NCBI GenBank assembly: GCA_014529385.2
Contig: CM043970.1
Coordinates: 41,283,279 to 41,347,278 of the forward strand
DNA: 64,000 bases
Origin: Adiantum capillus-veneris
Lineage: Eukaryota; Streptophyta; Polypodiopsida; Polypodiales; Pteridaceae
Reading direction: 5' to 3'
Shown here: positions 41,370 through 50,075 of the stretch, piece by piece
Layout: each line of letters starts with the position of its first letter
How positions within the stretch are numbered: position 1 is the stretch's first letter
Notes under the pieces: generated by a model
What the model saw: the letters and a program-made list of their open reading frames with translations, nothing else
What the model was told of the DNA's origin: nothing
The model's database searches: none
Translations under genes and position numbers: made by a program

Positions 41370-42376
41370 GACATCATACGCGTATGATGTCTCACAGCAT
41401 GATTTTCACATCCATTTCAACATTTGAGTGCATAGCCTCATTCCACATGTTAATCACATCCTATGAACCAAGTATCATGAGAATTGGAGTTAGAAAACCC
41501 AAGGAAAACCAAAAAGACGCAAAGTAGGCCATAAAATTGATTTTTGGTCCTAATTTTGTCAAAATAACTCCAAACTCATTGAAACTTTGTAGGATTGTTG
41601 ATTAACACATCTACAAGCTATCTGGAACCAAAAAGCACCATTTTGACACAAAAGACATCATACGCGTATGATGTCTATTTGCACTTACAGAGCAAAAATG
41701 CTCATTTGTCATCATACATCCATTATATATATCTAATACATGCTACATATGAAGTTTGGAACCATTTGGTCAGGTGGATCACCCCATTAGCCCAATTAAG
41801 AGAAAATCCTTCATACAAAGCCTATTTTTGTCCCAAATCCAACATATTCAAGTCCAAACCAAGATTTGAGTATAAACAGTCCTTCACTAGCACATGGAGA
41901 GTCCACAGAACCAATCCCATGAAAAATTGATGAAAAAGACATCATACGCGTATGATGTCTCCAGAGCCATTTTTAGTCCAAATTCTATCCAAACTTGATA
42001 AATCCACTGAATAAGCCTATCTAAAGCCAAAACCAAGCTTATAGAGAAAATTGGTCCAAAAATGCACTAAAAGACATCATACGCGTATGATGTCTCACTA
42101 TGTGATTTTGGCACCTCAGGGCTTCAACCACCAAACAGAAGTGATCTACATGCCATTTGAAGGTGAACCACCAAGTTTTATCCAATTTGGATCATAAAAT
42201 CCATTTCCCTTTCAAAATTTTGCCAAGAGCCTGAACTGGATGAACTGGCCAAAACTTGACCAAATGGGATCCAAACTCAAATCCAAGCATATGATACTCA
42301 TGTATACACTATCAGCTACAAGCACAACCAATATGAAGTCATTCTGACACAAAAGACATCATACGCGTATGATGTC
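41370..42376 (+). repeat. palindrome array B (5 copies of the 22-bp palindrome)
   Basis: Perfect copies at 41370-41391, 41654-41675, 41938-41959, 42073-42094 and 42355-42376. Spacing is 284, 284, 135 and 282 bp. The last four copies repeat the long-short-long pattern of array A. Copies at 29901 and 41938 share the left flank AAATTGATGAAAAA, and those at 41654 and 42355 share TGACACAAAA. All five palindromes are identical although the spacers differ greatly. Confidence 0.95.
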
Positions 42377-42490
42377 TCAAGCATGTTTTTGAGCCCAGTT
42401 TGCATATTTTTTCACCTACATTGCATCCTTAGGCCCTGAATAGCTCATGTTTCAATTTTCAAGTCATTTGAATAGTTAAAAGCTTCATTT

Positions 42491-42538
42491 CGGCTTTCAG
42501 TACTAAAAAGACGCTAACTTCTGTAATTGGAGTTACAG
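42491..42538 (+). promoter_or_regulatory. candidate 3' splice sites before ORF4
   Basis: CGGCTTTCAG ending at 42500, and GCTAAC (branch-like) followed by GAGTTACAG ending at 42538, six bases before the ORF4 ATG. Either could accept the leader donor at 29009. This is inference. Confidence 0.3.
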
Positions 42539-42543
42539 GATCC

Positions 42544-43992
42544 ATGGATTCCGCTAAGTCATCGGCAACTAAGAGAAAAAGACCAACCATCAAGGATGCT
42601 CTTGCAGAAGCAGAACCTTTTGATATTCCAACAGAAACCCTCAAGCCAACCAAGACTTGGGTGGAGGAAGCAGTACTAGAAAAAGAGGGAATAAAGATCT
42701 ACCAGGGGACTTTCAGAGATCCTCAAGGGCAATCGGTCGATGTACCTATGATCCCACGAGAATTAGTGGATTATAGCAGATCAGAGAACATCAGCAGATA
42801 CCTGGAAAAGGCTGACTTACACAGGTTCTTCACCTCGAGACCATCAGGTGTAGACACAAGAAGAGTGTATGAGTTGGCAACATCCATTCAGAAGGATGGG
42901 AAAGCCACGTTGACAGCCATGGATGGAGAAACAGTTGAAGTACAGATCACTCCACAGCTCATTGCAGATGCATTGAAGCTGCACAACAAAGGGAGTTCTG
43001 TCAGAGAAAGAAGGGAGGCCATAGAGGTCTATGGATCAAAGAAACAAAATACAACCTACGGAGATATGGCAGATCAACGAGCGGCAACCCTTTGCCGATT
43101 ATACAACCAGTTTCTCCATGTGTGCAGTAAAAGACCGCAGAAGTATACTACACCACCCCATGCCATTGCGACAACCATCACATGGGCACTGAAGAGCAAC
43201 ATGCCAAAAGAGGTGAATTATGCTCAATACATCCACGAGCAAGTAATCGCCATGCACAACCAGAAGCCAAAGTACATAGGAGGAGGAGAAATCCTAACAA
43301 GAATAGCTTATGAAGCTATTGGAGCGAGGGATCAAGGGCCACGGGTTTCCTCCCAGAATGAGTGGCTTAGAGAAGCCGATGAGGAGAAAGAACATCAAGA
43401 AGTATCCAAGAGGGCGTCCACAAGAGCACGCCGAAAACTAGAAATAGTTTCAGAACCTGAAGAGGCTGTGGACGAGCCGCTCAAGAAGAAAGCGAAGAAG
43501 AAGGCTGATCCCAAGCAAACCAAAAGTCAAAAAGCCGCAAGAATGGAAAGGCTGGTGGAGCAGTTTAGAGCGGAAAGAGCTCTAAAGGGGGACTTTGAAG
43601 AAATGTGGGTGCCAGACCCCACTAAAGTCGGAACCAGCTCAGCCAGGCCACATGTTGATCAATATGATCAATATATTAGAGCTTATGAGGAGTCGGAGGC
43701 CATACTGGAGCAGCAACCTGTCGAGCCTTATACTGAAGAGGAAGTACAGCTTTTAAAAGCTGAGCTGAAAAAGGACGACAAGGAGAAGAAGGAAGTAGAT
43801 GAGTCTACTGAACTTCGAGAGAAAGACGGGCAAGCAAACAAAGGGAAAGCCAAGATGACTGAGGACAATCAGCCCTCCTTTACTGATGTACCAAGCCCGA
43901 AGAAGACGGAAATTATTGTGGAGGAGACCACAATAGAAATAGAAACAGAAGTTATGGAAAAGCCGGAGGCGGGACCAAGGAAAAGGAGATAG
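42544..43992 (+). CDS. giant element ORF4, N-terminal part (unknown post-pol protein)
   Basis: 482 codons from MDSAKSSATKRKRP. Residues about 50-270 look globular (GIKIYQGTFRDPQGQSVDVP, VEVQITPQLIADALKLHNKG, HAIATTITWALKSN). The pattern is faintly like plant retrotransposon-associated 'putative plant transposon protein' regions, a weak resemblance only. Then come Lys-rich nuclear-localisation-like clusters (PLKKKAKKKADPKQ) and acidic, charged sequence. No signal peptide or membrane segment is visible, so it is not env-like. The frame ends at 43992 after KPEAGPRKRR, but the protein plainly continues in the -1 frame (GGTKEKEIDPVQQKKDDYED), so an indel near 43970 split it. Confidence 0.75.
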   Translation: MDSAKSSATKRKRPTIKDALAEAEPFDIPTETLKPTKTWVEEAVLEKEGIKIYQGTFRDPQGQSVDVPMIPRELVDYSRSENISRYLEKADLHRFFTSRPSGVDTRRVYELATSIQKDGKATLTAMDGETVEVQITPQLIADALKLHNKGSSVRERREAIEVYGSKKQNTTYGDMADQRAATLCRLYNQFLHVCSKRPQKYTTPPHAIATTITWALKSNMPKEVNYAQYIHEQVIAMHNQKPKYIGGGEILTRIAYEAIGARDQGPRVSSQNEWLREADEEKEHQEVSKRASTRARRKLEIVSEPEEAVDEPLKKKAKKKADPKQTKSQKAARMERLVEQFRAERALKGDFEEMWVPDPTKVGTSSARPHVDQYDQYIRAYEESEAILEQQPVEPYTEEEVQLLKAELKKDDKEKKEVDESTELREKDGQANKGKAKMTEDNQPSFTDVPSPKKTEIIVEETTIEIETEVMEKPEAGPRKRR

Positions 43993-44642
43993 ATCCAGTT
44001 CAGCAAAAGAAAGATGATTATGAGGATCTGGTAGCGATCGGATACAGTGAAGAAGAGGCCCTGGAGGCAGTTTATGGGATATCCCTACGAAAACAAGATG
44101 ATCGGGAAGGGACGAAGGAAAAGACAAAGGGTACAATGGAGAGTGAAGAGAAAATGGACGAACAGAACATACTAGAAGAGCCGAAGCCATTGGAGGTGGT
44201 GGCAGAAAGAGCTGTCAAGTTGACAGATGAAGATGAAAAAGACATGCACATGGTGCATGAACTGCTCAGCAAGATTAAAGAAAGATCCAGAGCAAAGGAA
44301 GTAGCAATTGAGACAGCAAAACAAAAGGAAGCAGAGTTGCAGAAGAAGTTAGAGAATGCTATGACTGAATCTGAAAGTCATAAAGCATCACTCTACGACG
44401 CAGAAAACGAGAGAGACGGCTTGATACTCCAACTAGCCGAAGCTTCAAGAGAGGTAACAAGTTCACAGGAAGCAAAGGAGCGAATAGAAGATGAGCTGGA
44501 GGCAGCCAAGGATGAGCTCATTGAGCTAAGGGAAAGAGTCGAACTTCAAGAAAGAACAATCACGAGACTCAGGACCACCCCTAGAGCTAGCAGAGCAGGA
44601 ACAGAACAAGAGGGAGCCCTCGTACCAGCTCTGGAAGATTAG
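43970..44642 (+). CDS. giant element ORF4, middle part (UBA-like motif and coiled coil)
   Basis: Continuation of ORF4 in the -1 frame. YEDLVAIGYSEEEALEAVYG at about 44010-44072 resembles the first two helices of a UBA (ubiquitin-associated) domain (consensus L-x-x-M-G-F-x-x-x-x-A-x-x-A-L). This is a motif-level resemblance. From about 44190 to 44590 the sequence is strongly coiled-coil (HELLSKIKERSRAKEVA, AELQKKLENAM, AKDELIELRERVELQERTI). A TAG at 44640-44642 interrupts the frame between VPALED and VRSLQRELR, with coiled coil on both sides, so it is a point nonsense mutation. The first in-frame ATG is at 44136. Confidence 0.7.
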
Positions 44643-45818
44643 GTCAGAAGTTTGCAAAGAGAGCTAAGGTTAGAGCAAGTGCAAAGATTGCACATGGCGG
44701 AGGGATCATTGGCTGCAGAGGAGAGGCTCACAACAGAAAACCACACACTAAGGACAGAAAATGAGGCCCTCCACAAACAGCTCCAAGACCTCCAAGAGCA
44801 ACAAAGAAGAGAAACAGAGACACCACAAGAAGAAGCAGGGGGAGCAGCCATAGAGCTACCACAAACTGGAGAGGCAACCACAGATGAAGATCCAGCCCTA
44901 GTTCAAGAAGTGGCCTCAACTTCAGGAATCTCTGAAGAAGAAGAACAAAGGCTCCAGGACCAAATAGAAAAGTCAACAGAGGAAAGTGCCAAGGCGGAAA
45001 TGGAATGGGAAAGGAGACTCCTCATCTCCATTAGACTTCAAGGTTTAGACCCAAAAGTGCTCCATGAAGAGTGGATGCAACCCAGCCTGCCTTTCCCTCT
45101 GATGAAATTTGAAGTGATAAAGATGAAAAAGAGAATAGAGGAGGAGCAGTATGTCGCTCTTTACGAAGGCGACATCACAAAAGATGAACAATCAAAGAAG
45201 ATTGTAGATTCTCAACCTAGATGGAGGAAAGGTTGGCTGAACAAATACCCAGCCTACCTCATCTACTTGGTAGAGGCTCCAAAGGAGATTCGGGAGGATG
45301 CGACCTTCTGCCCGGTGCCAAGAGTCAGAAGTTGGAAAGAGCATGGCAGGATTGCAGAAAAGAAGCCAAATTGGCTTAATTACCCAAGGATGCCAGGACC
45401 AAAGGCAGGAGAGAGAATAGGTAAAGCCTACATGGTGAAAACCCTAACGGGCACCATCAAACTCTTTACTGGCTCTCCTGACCTTTCGTGTCAGATGCTA
45501 AAGAAAATTTGCAGGACTCTCTTAGCATGCATTGAAGTGTTCGCGCCAGATAAAGCCACGACCCCGAGTCTACTATCGACGGCCGACACAGTGACGGATA
45601 TGATGTATGATCTTTCATTGCAGCCATCACCAAAGGTGTTACATCTCTTATACCAAAGAATTATGTTTTTGCCTAGCTTCCACATGCAAACATTCGAAGA
45701 AGCTTTCTACACCGGCTTTTTCACCCACGAAAGCAAAATATTCGGCCCAACCTTGACCATCGGCAACCTACGCTACGAATCACATTTGCAGATGCTCAAG
45801 ACGACAGGACTCTATTGA
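44643..45818 (+). CDS. giant element ORF4, C-terminal part
   Basis: Same frame as the middle part after the TAG at 44640. It starts with more coiled coil (VRSLQRELRLEQVQRLHMAE, LRTENEALHKQLQDLQEQQ), passes an acidic linker, then a globular domain of about 280 residues (ERRLLISIRLQGLDPKVLHE, RWRKGWLNKYPAYLIYLVEA, RTLLACIEVFAPDKATTPSL, FEEAFYTGFFTHESKIFGPT). I recognise no family. It ends with a TGA 50 bp before the LTR, so it is the last gene of the element. The 76-bp piece outside the left LTR includes its final codons. Confidence 0.7.
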   Translation, partial: VRSLQRELRLEQVQRLHMAEGSLAAEERLTTENHTLRTENEALHKQLQDLQEQQRRETETPQEEAGGAAIELPQTGEATTDEDPALVQEVASTSGISEEEEQRLQDQIEKSTEESAKAEMEWERRLLISIRLQGLDPKVLHEEWMQPSLPFPLMKFEVIKMKKRIEEEQYVALYEGDITKDEQSKKIVDSQPRWRKGWLNKYPAYLIYLVEAPKEIREDATFCPVPRVRSWKEHGRIAEKKPNWLNYPRMPGPKAGERIGKAYMVKTLTGTIKLFTGSPDLSCQMLKKICRTLLACIEVFAPDKATTPSLLSTADTVTDMMYDLSLQPSPKVLHLLYQRIMFLPSFHMQTFEEAFYTGFFTHESKIFGPTLTIGNLRYESHLQMLKTTGLY

Positions 45819-45855
45819 CCAAGCCTAAAAGTCATGTCAGGGACGACATGAACGC

Positions 45856-45867
45856 GGAGGGGGGGAG
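45856..45867 (+). other. polypurine tract of giant element
   Basis: GGAGGGGGGGAG directly precedes the 3' LTR, as needed for plus-strand priming. The same tract lies before the 5' LTR at 27951-27962, where a normal insertion would have host DNA. Confidence 0.9.
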
Positions 45868-46076
45868 TGTTGAGCCAGCAGAGGATCACACCCACATTTT
45901 TGCTCACACCCATCATTTTGTAACCATTGATTGTAATAAATGTCTTTCCGACATTAATTTTGATTTGAGCCATTCATTAAGTAACGGGACTCAATTGAGT
46001 TTCCAGCTTGTAATCTCAAAGTAATTTCACCTGTTGATGTAAATAATTAGAGATGTTCTCACCTCCAAGGCTGAGG

Positions 46077-46083
46077 TATATAA
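46077..46083 (+). promoter_or_regulatory. TATA box in 3' LTR
   Basis: TATATAA, the counterpart of 28172-28178. It could drive read-out transcription into the flanking + strand pseudogene. Confidence 0.5.
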
Positions 46084-46150
46084 GCCAAAGTTTTGTAACC
46101 TAAGGGGAGTTCAATTAATCAAAGTGAGTTTTTGAGCGCCGTGACTGTGT

Positions 46151-46152
<2 letters not shown>

Positions 46153-46236
<84 letters not shown>

Positions 46237-46249
46237 GAGAGAGAGAGAG
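46153..46249 (+). repeat. (GA)n microsatellite in 3' LTR
   Basis: About 48 GA units with one GG interruption. It is longer than the 5' LTR copy, reflecting repeat slippage since insertion. Confidence 0.95.
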
Positions 46250-46875
46250 TCTTATCTTCTTGCTACGCGAGCTACGGGGCCGCCATTGGAGAAGCGACAC
46301 CGCCATTGTGTTAGCAACGGTGAGAGCTACGCACAGATACCAAGAGTGCGCGCTATTGGCTTCTACGTGTGGTAAGTTCCTACGAGCTTCGGTGTGAGTT
46401 TTCTTCCAACTTGTGTGTCGGAATAGAGCGTGCAGCATATCTATAGAACCACAACGAGTAGAGCTACACATTAGTACCATCGGGGTCAAGTTTGGGTCAC
46501 CTGTATTTTTTGGCCTGTCTTCATACGCGTTTACCGCACGGAGTGGTTATAGGTTGATTTTGCAGTTCAAGTCTTTAGGGTGTTGTTCTTACCTAGTGTA
46601 TACACTTCCCCTTGAGTTTGAGATCGATTCAATGATTCTAGATCCTGTTTCGTATAGCATTCGTTCGTAGTACGGATTTCAGTCACTTGCGTATTTTAGA
46701 ACTTAGATTTGATTTCCTTAGTAGTGATTGTCATTAGAAGGTCGAGTAGGTGCTTTGACACCCACCTAGTTGTTTCCATGCGCCTGCGGGTCAAGCTCCG
46801 TCCTCGTCTGACAAATTCTGTTGTTGGTTGAGTTCTCGCTATTTAGCTTCCGCTAGCGGCGTAACCGCCTTAACA

Positions 46876-47700
46876 TTCCTTGATGACATTGCAAAGACAC
46901 TAGGACTCAGAGAAGATGAGTCACTCTCAGTGCTTGCTATCTATGTGGGCATGAAAGATCCCAGTGGAAAGCAAGACAAGGTTAACTTTAAATTTGACTT
47001 TGAAGACCAAGGTCTCCCAACAGGCCTCTCTTTCCTCCCTAGTGAAAACAAATAGAATTTGGTACAAAACGTGGCAAATACACTTATAGAAATCAAATCA
47101 CGTGGCTCATTTTATGAAAGAATCCCAAAAAGCGCTTTCCATCCACACAAACCACTGATCACTATGGGTAGAGAAAATCGCTCTAGCATCAACCTTAGAA
47201 GGAAAACTCTTGAAGAGATGGATGAAGAAAATGAGGTAAGCATTTTTCAACCTTGTTGATAGTCTATTATACCTTATAGAAAGTGTTGAAGTTGTTTAAA
47301 ATGTTTTGCAGACCGCGCACCATGTTGATAAGTTTGCAATGCGTATTGGAAGTTCGCACAACATTCCTGTGTAGGGATAGTTCCCTGTGGCACTACCTTG
47401 GCCATCTGGGGCATCCATTCTTTAAGTTGCTCACATAGAGTTCTCCAAGCATGGTTCTCTGGACCTGCTCAAGTGCAAAGCATTAAGTGCCATTCTTGCT
47501 AAGGATTCCCTTATCCTTAATGCTCACAAGTGTATCTTGGTGGACCGAGAGGCGGCATTGCATGCCTTTACAAGCAAGCACCCTGGGTCAATCCTCTCCC
47601 ACTGTGCCTTAAGCCTAGGTCAAGGGGTGTTAAAACCAGAGGATATTGTAAAAAACCTTGGTGTCAAGTTTCCATTTGCCCTATACCCACATATGTAATT
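46876..47700 (+). pseudogene. decayed transposase-like gene, middle exons
   Basis: Directly after the giant element the frame FLDDIAKTLGLREDE continues the left flank (TIDMH at 27886). It reads VLAIYVGMKDPSGKQDKVNF and, after a TAG at 47053, ANTLIEIKSRGSFYE and RSSINLRRKTLEEMDEENE. A good donor GAG|GTAAGC at 47237 and an acceptor TTTTGCAG at 47311 define a 75-bp intron leading to TAHHVDKFAMRIGSSHNI, then stops. From about 47455 an open stretch of about 80 codons follows (SLDLLKCKALSAILAKDSLI, HAFTSKHPGSILSH, VKNLGVKFPFALYPHM). The function of this region is unknown. Placement in the transposase-like gene rests on collinearity. Confidence 0.5.
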
Positions 47701-47841
47701 TACAAGAAAATCAGCGAGCCATGATGTAATATCCAAAGCAATATACAATAATTTTGCCCTTTTTATTGTTTTTTGTCACTTCCTGTACTTTCTTTTTTCT
47801 ATTTCTCATATTGGCCAATGATTTTTTATTTTTGCAATGCA

Positions 47842-48171
47842 TTCACACCTCCTTGACCATCCAAGCACCTGTCAAACTTGGGATGCCTACCGGTAAAATT
47901 TTTGCAAAGCGGGGCTATTTTTGGTGCGCATGGAGGCCACGAGATCGTCAAGCTGCACAGAGATTCTCGGCGGTGCCGCACGGGCCAAAAAAGGCCTTGT
48001 GCGCCACAGAGCACAGGGACTAATTTGACCCGTGTAGTGCTGTCGAGCGTCACTGTGAAACTTGGCAGTCTTGCGGCCTCCATGCGCACCTGAAATGGCC
48101 CCGTTTTGCAAAATGTTCACCAGTAGGCATCCCATGTCCGGTGAGTGGTTTGATGGTCGAGGAGGTGTGAA
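47842..48171. mobile_element. foldback (MITE-like) element, 330 bp
   Basis: The ends are inverted: TTCACACCTCCTTGACCATC against the reverse complement of GATGGTCGAGGAGGTGTGAA. The complementarity continues inward through GGGATGCCTAC and GGTGCGCATGGAGGCC to near the centre (GGCCAAAAAAGGCC at about 47988). Arm identity falls to perhaps 75-80%. No target duplication is obvious. It is non-coding and lies between exons of the decayed gene. Confidence 0.8.
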
Positions 48172-48229
48172 ATCTAACAACTTGATTATTCAAGGACTTG
48201 CATAGGTTACATGGAACCAAATCTGGTGC

Positions 48230-48345
48230 TTTTCAACACCCAATTCGATACTATAGTCTGATTTCTGGCACTATAGTGCCAAATTTGGTATTTCAGAATG
48301 AGTTGGTGTTTTAGAGTACCAAATTTGGTACTATAATTTCTTTGA
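48230..48345. repeat. degenerate ACCAAATTTGGT repeat cluster, copy 1
   Basis: Short phrases built on (T)GGTACT...ACCAAATTTGGTACTATA recur several times within 115 bp. The core ACCAAATTTGGT is a 12-bp palindrome. A similar cluster lies at 55150-55390. Confidence 0.6.
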
Positions 48346-48400
48346 TGCTTTACTCTTTTTTTGTAATATTATGAGCTCTAATGTGGATTATTTTTTGTTT

Positions 48401-48643
48401 ATGGATGGAGCTCTACAAAAGATTCAAGAGTACATATCCTGCGATGAAGTTGTCACTTAGGTCGTTTGCTCCATTTGTGGTACACATAGTGCATTGTTGG
48501 ATTCCATATTGTGCCCTTACCCTACGGATCATGAATATCATGCAAAGAGATTCTTTCTTGGAGAGTGCCCTAGATGTGGTGTAAGAAAGTTGTCATTTTA
48601 CCTAGATGAGATTGCAACAGATAGCAGGGAGGTGACTGTTAAG
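48401..48643 (+). pseudogene. decayed transposase-like gene, zinc-binding exon
   Basis: Frame from ATGGATGGAG: ALQKIQEYISCDEVVT, a TAG, then VVCSICGTHSALLDSI, EYHAKRFFLGECPRCGVRKL and SFYLDEIATDSREVTVK, ending at a donor-like AAG|GTATTT. The two C-x2-C pairs (CSIC, CPRC) about 30 residues apart suggest a zinc site. In the eukaryotic family I have in mind, a C-x2-C element likewise precedes the catalytic-like core, which here begins at about 50076. Confidence 0.5.
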
Positions 48644-50075
48644 GTATTTAACACTAGTCTGTTAACCTGACTGGACATAAAAGTGTCCTTTCAGGGTTTT
48701 GAAAAAAAATTCCAAAGCCATAGTAGATCCACTCATTTTGAAACATGAGCTTGTAGTTCAAGGACTACTACATATGGAAAAAATGAGAAACTTGTAAAAT
48801 TTCTCATCTCTTGGTCACTACAAGCCTCCAAAGTTGATGGGCCAGTGCATTTTGCCCAAAACAGCCATTTCTTACGGTTGATTGCATATAAATAGGAGTG
48901 GGGATTTTTGTAGGACATGAGATAAAATGCCTTGTTAACTTCAATGGGTGGGTGATCAAAACATATGGTTGCTTTTACCTCACTAATGTTTTTGGGAAAA
49001 AATGCAATTTTGCTACTCTGCGGAGCTAGCATCAAGGTTTCTATAGTCACGCTCAATAAAAATACTATATACATGTTTTATTAGTTCCCTTTGGGCCTTT
49101 GGATTCAAAAAGAGCCATGGAGCATGTCAAAAGGATAATGGATCTCTTACTAAGTGGAACCATCTTGGGACAATGATAAAGTGTTAAATACAGCAAACAT
49201 GAAAAAATTGGGTTTAGCATTATGAACTCTAGAAACCCATAGAAACTACTCAATATCTAGCCAAGTTTGTAGTTTATGATTAGATATGGTTACTACCTAC
49301 AAAATACACACAATTGGCCTAAGAAACTAGCAATATTGAGAAAGTTATACTTGCTACTCTAAAGTGTCTCGTATTCAACAATCAAAAAACTCAACCATCA
49401 TCATATACTATGCTATATAGCGTATTAGGTCCCCCAAAACCCAAGGAAGATTAGCTTTATGTTATACATTCCACTTTCACAATCAAAATTGAATTTGGAT
49501 ATCAAGAAAGCCACCAAAAAAAATATCATAAAAGTGCTAATTTTGGCCCAAAAACAGGATTATGCAATTCTTGTAAGTTGGTTAACTTTCAATTTTAACA
49601 CTTAGTTCTCTCTATAAGCATCAAAACATGTTGAGAACTATGAAGGCTTATCCTTTAGCAATCTAAACCTCACAAACATGAAGTTTAGAGTTGTATAGTT
49701 GCAAAACTTTGAAAAAAAGCAAAAAACAAGACCCGTTTTTTCACATAGTTTAGGTTCAAAAATGTTGTGCAAGAGTAAGGTTAATGGTGAGATCAATATT
49801 CCAAAAAAAAATTCAAGTTTTTTTCAGCTCATAAGGAAACTTTTTGGATATATAGCATTTAGAAATTCATTTTCATATTCTTCAAATAATTCAAGAAAAA
49901 TGGTCACTTTACAGGACACAAAAGTGTCCAAGGACAAAGAAGTGTCTTGTTACCATTCTAGTGTTAAGGATGTGGGTACTGGATAGGTTAATGCCAAAAG
50001 AAACGTAAAGAAGAGGAAGGACTTGGTTATGCAAAGGATAAAAAGCAAAACTTCATATAAATCATCTGAAAAGAT
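48644..50075. other. putative intron or inserted AT-rich DNA within the decayed gene
   Basis: 1.4 kb with no supported gene, between the donor at 48644 and the core exon. Two palindromic phrases GGACAT-AAAA-GTGTCC (48672) and GGACAC-AAAA-GTGTCC (49914) lie near its ends and might mark a small insertion. Confidence 0.4.

Larger units (their letters stand above)
39977..42543 (+). other. ORF3-ORF4 spacer of giant element
   Basis: 2.6 kb without a supported gene. It starts with a G-rich run (GGAGGGGGGGAGG at about 40000) that resembles the element's polypurine tract. It holds a 36-bp direct repeat (40051/40191), a stretch at 41008-41032 that matches the RT YMDD coding sequence for about 23 nt, and palindrome array B. 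Confidence 0.7.
27963..46875 (+). mobile_element. giant Ty3/gypsy retrotransposon (18.9 kb)
   Basis: LTRs at 27963-28948 and 45868-46875 have TGTT...TTAACA ends. The primer-binding site is TGGCGCC-type and the polypurine tract is GGAGGGGGGGAG. Gene order: gag-PR (ORF1), RT-RNase H-INT (ORF2), second protease plus W-repeats (ORF3), a 2.6-kb spacer, then ORF4. Palindrome arrays lie in leader and spacer. There is only one RNase H, so it is not Tat. The post-pol ORF and the PBS are reminiscent of Athila-like elements, but ORF4 has no env features. LTRs differ at about 13 sites outside the GA repeat. Lesions are few (a frameshift at ORF2/3, a frameshift and one stop in ORF4), so it is young. Confidence 0.93.
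45868..46875 (+). repeat. 3' LTR of giant element (1008 bp)
   Basis: Starts TGTTGAGCC and ends TTAACA. By eye about 13 substitutions separate it from the 5' LTR, plus a longer GA repeat. It carries the same TATA box (46077-46083) and TCATACGCGT (46521-46530). Confidence 0.95.

Noticed and set aside
29488-42376. CRISPR-like array
   Set aside because: The repeats are perfect palindromes with spacers of about 100-265 bp that are related to each other, inside a plant retrotransposon.
42544-45818. ORF4 as an envelope-like gene
   Set aside because: Position fits, but I find no signal peptide, membrane segment or glycoprotein-like Cys pattern.
27963-46875. Giant element as a Tat/Ogre-clade member
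   Set aside because: Only one RNase H domain is found between RT and integrase; the archaeal-like second RNase H of Tat is absent.
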